Notes under the pieces: model-generated
Databases searched by the model: none
The model's input: only the letters and a program-made list of their open reading frames with translations
Told to the model about the DNA's origin: nothing
From: AC-37 sp035275105
GTDB lineage: Bacteria; Actinomycetota; Thermoleophilia; Solirubrobacterales; Thermoleophilaceae
Assembly: GCA_035275105.1 (NCBI GenBank)
Contig: DATENL010000192.1
Span: 1 to 7,066, forward strand
Direction: 5' to 3'
Length of the DNA: 7,066 nt
Shown: piece by piece, positions 5,278 through 7,066 of the stretch
Numbering within the stretch: position 1 is the stretch's first letter
Layout of the letters: each line of letters starts with the position of its first letter
Program-made: the position numbers and the translations under genes

Positions 5278-5580
5278 CTAGCGCACCAGCCGGCCGAGCG
5301 CCTGCATCAGCTCGCTCGTCATCTCCTCGAGCCGCTTCGAGTCGTCGGCGCCCGCGGCCATGCAGTGCTGCACGTGGCCCTCGGCGAGCCCCAGCGCGAC
5401 CTTGTCGAGCGCGGCCTGCACCGCGGCGATCTGCTGGAGGATCTCGGGGCACCAGCGATCGTCCTCGACCATGCCCTGGAGGCCGCGGGTCTGACCCTCG
5501 ATCCGGCGCAGCCGCGTGAGGAGCTGTTCCTTGGTCGCGCTGTACCCGCGGGTGGGGGCGTGAGCGGTCGTTGGGCCCAT
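5278..5580 (-). CDS. csoR: CsoR family copper-sensing transcriptional repressor
   Basis: A 100-residue all-helical protein of the CsoR/RcnR (DUF156) family. The helix-1 motif TRLRRIEGQTRGLQGMVEDDRWC precedes Cys44; His69 and Cys73 lie in GHVQHC. The spacings Cys44-25-His69-4-Cys73 equal those of Mycobacterium tuberculosis CsoR (Cys36, His61, Cys65), the trigonal Cu(I) site, which argues against nickel/cobalt (RcnR) or sulfur-sensing (CstR) relatives. Glu86 in LEEM is a plausible counterpart of the second-shell Glu81; the residue next to the first Cys is Trp43 rather than Tyr. Apo-CsoR binds operator DNA as a tetramer and releases it on binding Cu(I). The ATG at 5580 has no Shine-Dalgarno, but TATACT ends 7 nt upstream. 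The gene is divergent from a metal-binding membrane protein, its probable target, and likely represses itself too. Confidence 0.93.
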   Translation of the reverse strand: MGPTTAHAPTRGYSATKEQLLTRLRRIEGQTRGLQGMVEDDRWCPEILQQIAAVQAALDKVALGLAEGHVQHCMAAGADDSKRLEEMTSELMQALGRLVR

Positions 5581-5587
5581 GGGGATG

Positions 5588-5593
5588 AGTATA
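5588..5593 (-). promoter_or_regulatory. Putative csoR -10 element
   Basis: On the minus strand TATACT ends exactly 7 nt before the csoR ATG at 5580, the leaderless layout. A TCGACG hexamer (4 of 6 matches to TTGACA) sits at 5611-5616 with a 17-bp spacer, so this is the best-supported promoter in the window. It is half of a perfect palindrome, GAGTATACTC (5587-5596), shared with the opposite promoter. Confidence 0.6.
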
Positions 5594-5595
5594 CT
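5590..5595 (+). promoter_or_regulatory. Putative -10 element of the DUF4396 fusion gene
   Basis: TATACT on the plus strand overlaps the csoR -10 by 4 bp on the other strand. The expected transcription start, about 5602, lies 4 nt before the ATG at 5606, so the message is nearly leaderless and the upstream in-frame ATGs at 5579 and 5585 would not be transcribed. No -35 is recognised at the expected distance. Confidence 0.55.
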
Positions 5596-5607
5596 CCCCC
5601 TGGGTAT
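5591..5607. promoter_or_regulatory. Putative CsoR operator
   Basis: ATACTCCCCCTGGGTAT is an imperfect dyad with ATAC/GTAT ends and a C-rich then G-rich centre, the general form of CsoR operators (ATACCC...GGGTAT type). One half-site position (T at 5595) departs from symmetry. It overlaps both -10 elements and the fusion gene's transcription start, so a bound repressor would block both directions. Binding is inferred from form and position next to csoR. Confidence 0.6.
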
Positions 5608-6943
5608 GCACGTCGAGACGCATCAGGAGCACCACCACCACGAGATGCCGACCAGCGGCAGCGCGCTCACGGGCGTCGCGATCAGCGCCACGCTCCACTG
5701 CCTCACGGGCTGTGCGATCGGCGAGATCGCGGGCATGGCGATCGGCACCGCCGCGGGCCTGTCGAACGGCGCGACGGTCGCGCTGTCGATCGCGCTCGCG
5801 TTCCTATTCGGCTACGGGCTGACGAGCCTGCCGCTGCTGCGCGCGGGGCTCGCGCTCGCCGCGGTCATCCCGATCGCCCTCGCCTCGGACACGCTCAGCA
5901 TCGCCACGATGGAGCTGGTCGACAACGCGATCATCGTCGCGATCCCGGGTGCGATGGCGGCCGGCCTCGACTCGCTCCTCTTCTGGGGCAGCCTGGCGTT
6001 CGCGCTCGCCGTCGCCGGGGCGTTCGCCGTGCCGGTCAACCGCTGGCTGATCGCGCGGGGCAAGGGCCACGCCGTCGTCCACGAGACCGGGATCCACGGT
6101 GGTCCCCCGGTGCGCGTCGTCGCGTGGGTCGCGGCGATCGCGTTCGTCTTCGGGTCGGCCGTGCTGATCGCCGAGGTGCTCGACGAGGACGCCGGCATGG
6201 GCCACGGCGCGATGTCCGCCGGCGGGCACGGGGATTCGGGCGGCGAGCACGCCGCGGCGCCGGTTCGCGGGCTGAGCGTGAGCGAGGGCGGGATGACGCT
6301 CGACCTCGCCCGCAGCGAGGCCCCGGCGGGCAGGGCGGTGGACCTGAGCTTCGTCGTCCGCGATCGGGACGGGCGGCCCGTGACCGACTACGAGGTCGCC
6401 CACGCGAGGCGGATGCACCTGATCGTCGTCCGGCGTGACCTCACCGGGTTTCAGCACCTGCACCCCACCCTCGGGTCCGACGGCGCCTGGCGCGTGAGGC
6501 TGACGCTGCCCGACCCGGGCAGCTATCGCGTCTTCGCGGACTTCAGGCGCGACGGCGAGAACGCGACGCTAGCCGCCGACCTGGCTGTGGACGGCGCCGT
6601 GGACTGGCAGGCGCTGCCCGCGCCGACGTCCGTGGCCGGCGCCGGCGACGGCTACCGCGTGCGGGTCGGCGGGACGGCGTCGCGAGCCGGGCGCGAGGCG
6701 GAGCTCCGCTTCGCGGTCACGCGCAACGGCCGGCCCGTGCGGGTCGAGCCGTACCTCGGCGCCGGCGGCCACCTGGTCGCGCTCCGGGAGGGCGACCTCG
6801 CCTACCTGCACGTGCACCCGGAGGGCGCCGGCACGACGTTCATGACCGAGTTCCCGACCGCCGGCCGCTACCGCCTGTTCCTCCAGTTCAAGCACGAGGG
6901 CCGCGTCCGCACCGCGGCGTTCACGCGCGCGGTGACCCGTTGA
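5606..6943 (+). CDS. DUF4396 membrane domain fused to His-rich extracytoplasmic metal-binding region
   Basis: A 445-residue protein. The N-terminus carries a His cluster (HQEHHHHEM, 6-14). Residues about 20-160 match DUF4396 as I remember it: ATLHCLTGCAIGEIAGMAIG with Cys32 and Cys36, then DTLSIATMELVDNAI (95-109) and hydrophobic segments at about 54-73, 79-94 and 124-145. A last membrane helix (about 169-190) leads to a His/Met-rich linker, MGHGAMSAGGHGDSGGEH (198-215). Two beta-rich units follow (about 220-335 and 345-445), each with H-x12-H-x-H-P (271/284/286 and 389/402/404) and a closing YR(V/L)F segment. Such tails are known to me as separate secreted actinobacterial proteins found near copper genes. 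A copper-buffering or transport-associated role in the membrane and outside it is inferred from the csoR neighbour and the His/Met content. The ATG at 5606 is chosen from the promoter position; ATG 5579 would overlap the csoR start. A TTG-started gene overlaps its stop. Confidence 0.88.
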   Translation: MHVETHQEHHHHEMPTSGSALTGVAISATLHCLTGCAIGEIAGMAIGTAAGLSNGATVALSIALAFLFGYGLTSLPLLRAGLALAAVIPIALASDTLSIATMELVDNAIIVAIPGAMAAGLDSLLFWGSLAFALAVAGAFAVPVNRWLIARGKGHAVVHETGIHGGPPVRVVAWVAAIAFVFGSAVLIAEVLDEDAGMGHGAMSAGGHGDSGGEHAAAPVRGLSVSEGGMTLDLARSEAPAGRAVDLSFVVRDRDGRPVTDYEVAHARRMHLIVVRRDLTGFQHLHPTLGSDGAWRVRLTLPDPGSYRVFADFRRDGENATLAADLAVDGAVDWQALPAPTSVAGAGDGYRVRVGGTASRAGREAELRFAVTRNGRPVRVEPYLGAGGHLVALREGDLAYLHVHPEGAGTTFMTEFPTAGRYRLFLQFKHEGRVRTAAFTRAVTR

Positions 6944-7066
6944 CGCACCAGCGCGGAGCTTCCGACCGGCGGCTGCGCGGCGTGCTCGGGCTGGGCGGCG
7001 CGGTGGCGACGCTCGCCGGCCTCCACACGGTGCTGGTCGGCGGCCGCTCGTTCCCGCCGTGGCGGC
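6940..7066 (+). CDS. Partial membrane protein, possibly DUF4345 family (N-terminus only)
   Basis: The frame starts with TTG at 6940, overlapping the TGA of the fusion gene as TTGA, and is open to the right edge (42 codons). The visible part is a polar basic start (THQRGASDRRLRG) and then a hydrophobic helix (about 15-33, VLGLGGAVATLAGLHTVLVGG) followed by RSFPPWR. This N-terminus recalls small four-helix DUF4345-like membrane proteins, but with so little sequence the family call is tentative. GGTGA at 6931-6935 is a modest Shine-Dalgarno 4 nt upstream. GTG at 6982 is an alternative start that would shorten the polar end. Coupling to the upstream gene suggests the same copper-controlled transcript. 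Confidence 0.6.
   Translation, partial: MTHQRGASDRRLRGVLGLGGAVATLAGLHTVLVGGRSFPPWR

Noticed and set aside
5278..5580. RcnR (nickel/cobalt) or CstR (persulfide) instead of CsoR
   Set aside because: The Cys44-His69-Cys73 spacing matches the Cu(I) site of CsoR; RcnR has His at the last position and CstR lacks the His.
5579..5605. ATG 5579 or 5585 as the start of the DUF4396 fusion gene
   Set aside because: Both lie at or upstream of the predicted -10 element (5590-5595) and over the csoR start; ATG 5606 follows the predicted transcription start.

Overview
The window is about 7 kb of very GC-rich, densely packed DNA. It most likely comes from an actinobacterium of the Thermoleophilia (Solirubrobacterales or relatives). 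The evidence is the extreme GC content at third codon positions, the frequent GTG and TTG starts, starts that lack a Shine-Dalgarno but carry a -10 hexamer just upstream, and a surface protein (2466-3083, minus strand) with the 'SVGTAQLKKNAVTS' motif that I associate with that class. The taxonomic call is inference from protein style. No rRNA, tRNA or transposase gene is present.

Layout. Positions 1-157 (minus) hold the N-terminal part of a small membrane-associated protein running off the left edge. Positions 158-300 form a divergent intergenic region with a 29-bp direct repeat and a 13-bp perfect inverted repeat. Then follow, on the plus strand, an OsmC-family peroxidase-like protein (301-810), an RsbW-like anti-sigma ATPase domain protein (838-1278), a membrane-anchored four-cysteine protein (1349-1777) and, overlapping it, a DUF6766-type membrane protein built from two copies of one unit (1774-2457). 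On the minus strand lie a Thermoleophilia-type surface protein (2466-3083) and a 50-residue DUF1059 protein (3139-3291). The latter is divergent from a plus-strand cluster of a BTAD/winged-helix regulator (3327-4088), a PaaI-type hotdog thioesterase (4099-4557) and a DUF4386 membrane protein (4575-5267).

The right end is a probable copper-response locus. A CsoR repressor with the Cys-His-Cys copper signature (5278-5580, minus) is divergent from a 445-residue membrane protein (5606-6943, plus). That protein appears to fuse a DUF4396 membrane domain, a His/Met-rich linker and a two-unit extracytoplasmic His-rich metal-binding region. The two start codons are only 25 bp apart. Between them sits a palindromic double -10 element overlapping a CsoR-like operator, so one repressor dimer or tetramer site could control both genes. 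A further membrane gene (6940 onward, truncated by the window edge) is translationally coupled downstream.

A recurring feature is the spacing of promoters and start codons. Four genes (301, 838, 3327, and csoR at 5580) have a -10-like hexamer ending exactly 7 nt before the start codon and no clear Shine-Dalgarno, which is the layout expected for leaderless mRNAs. Genes inside clusters instead use Shine-Dalgarno sequences or stop/start overlaps.
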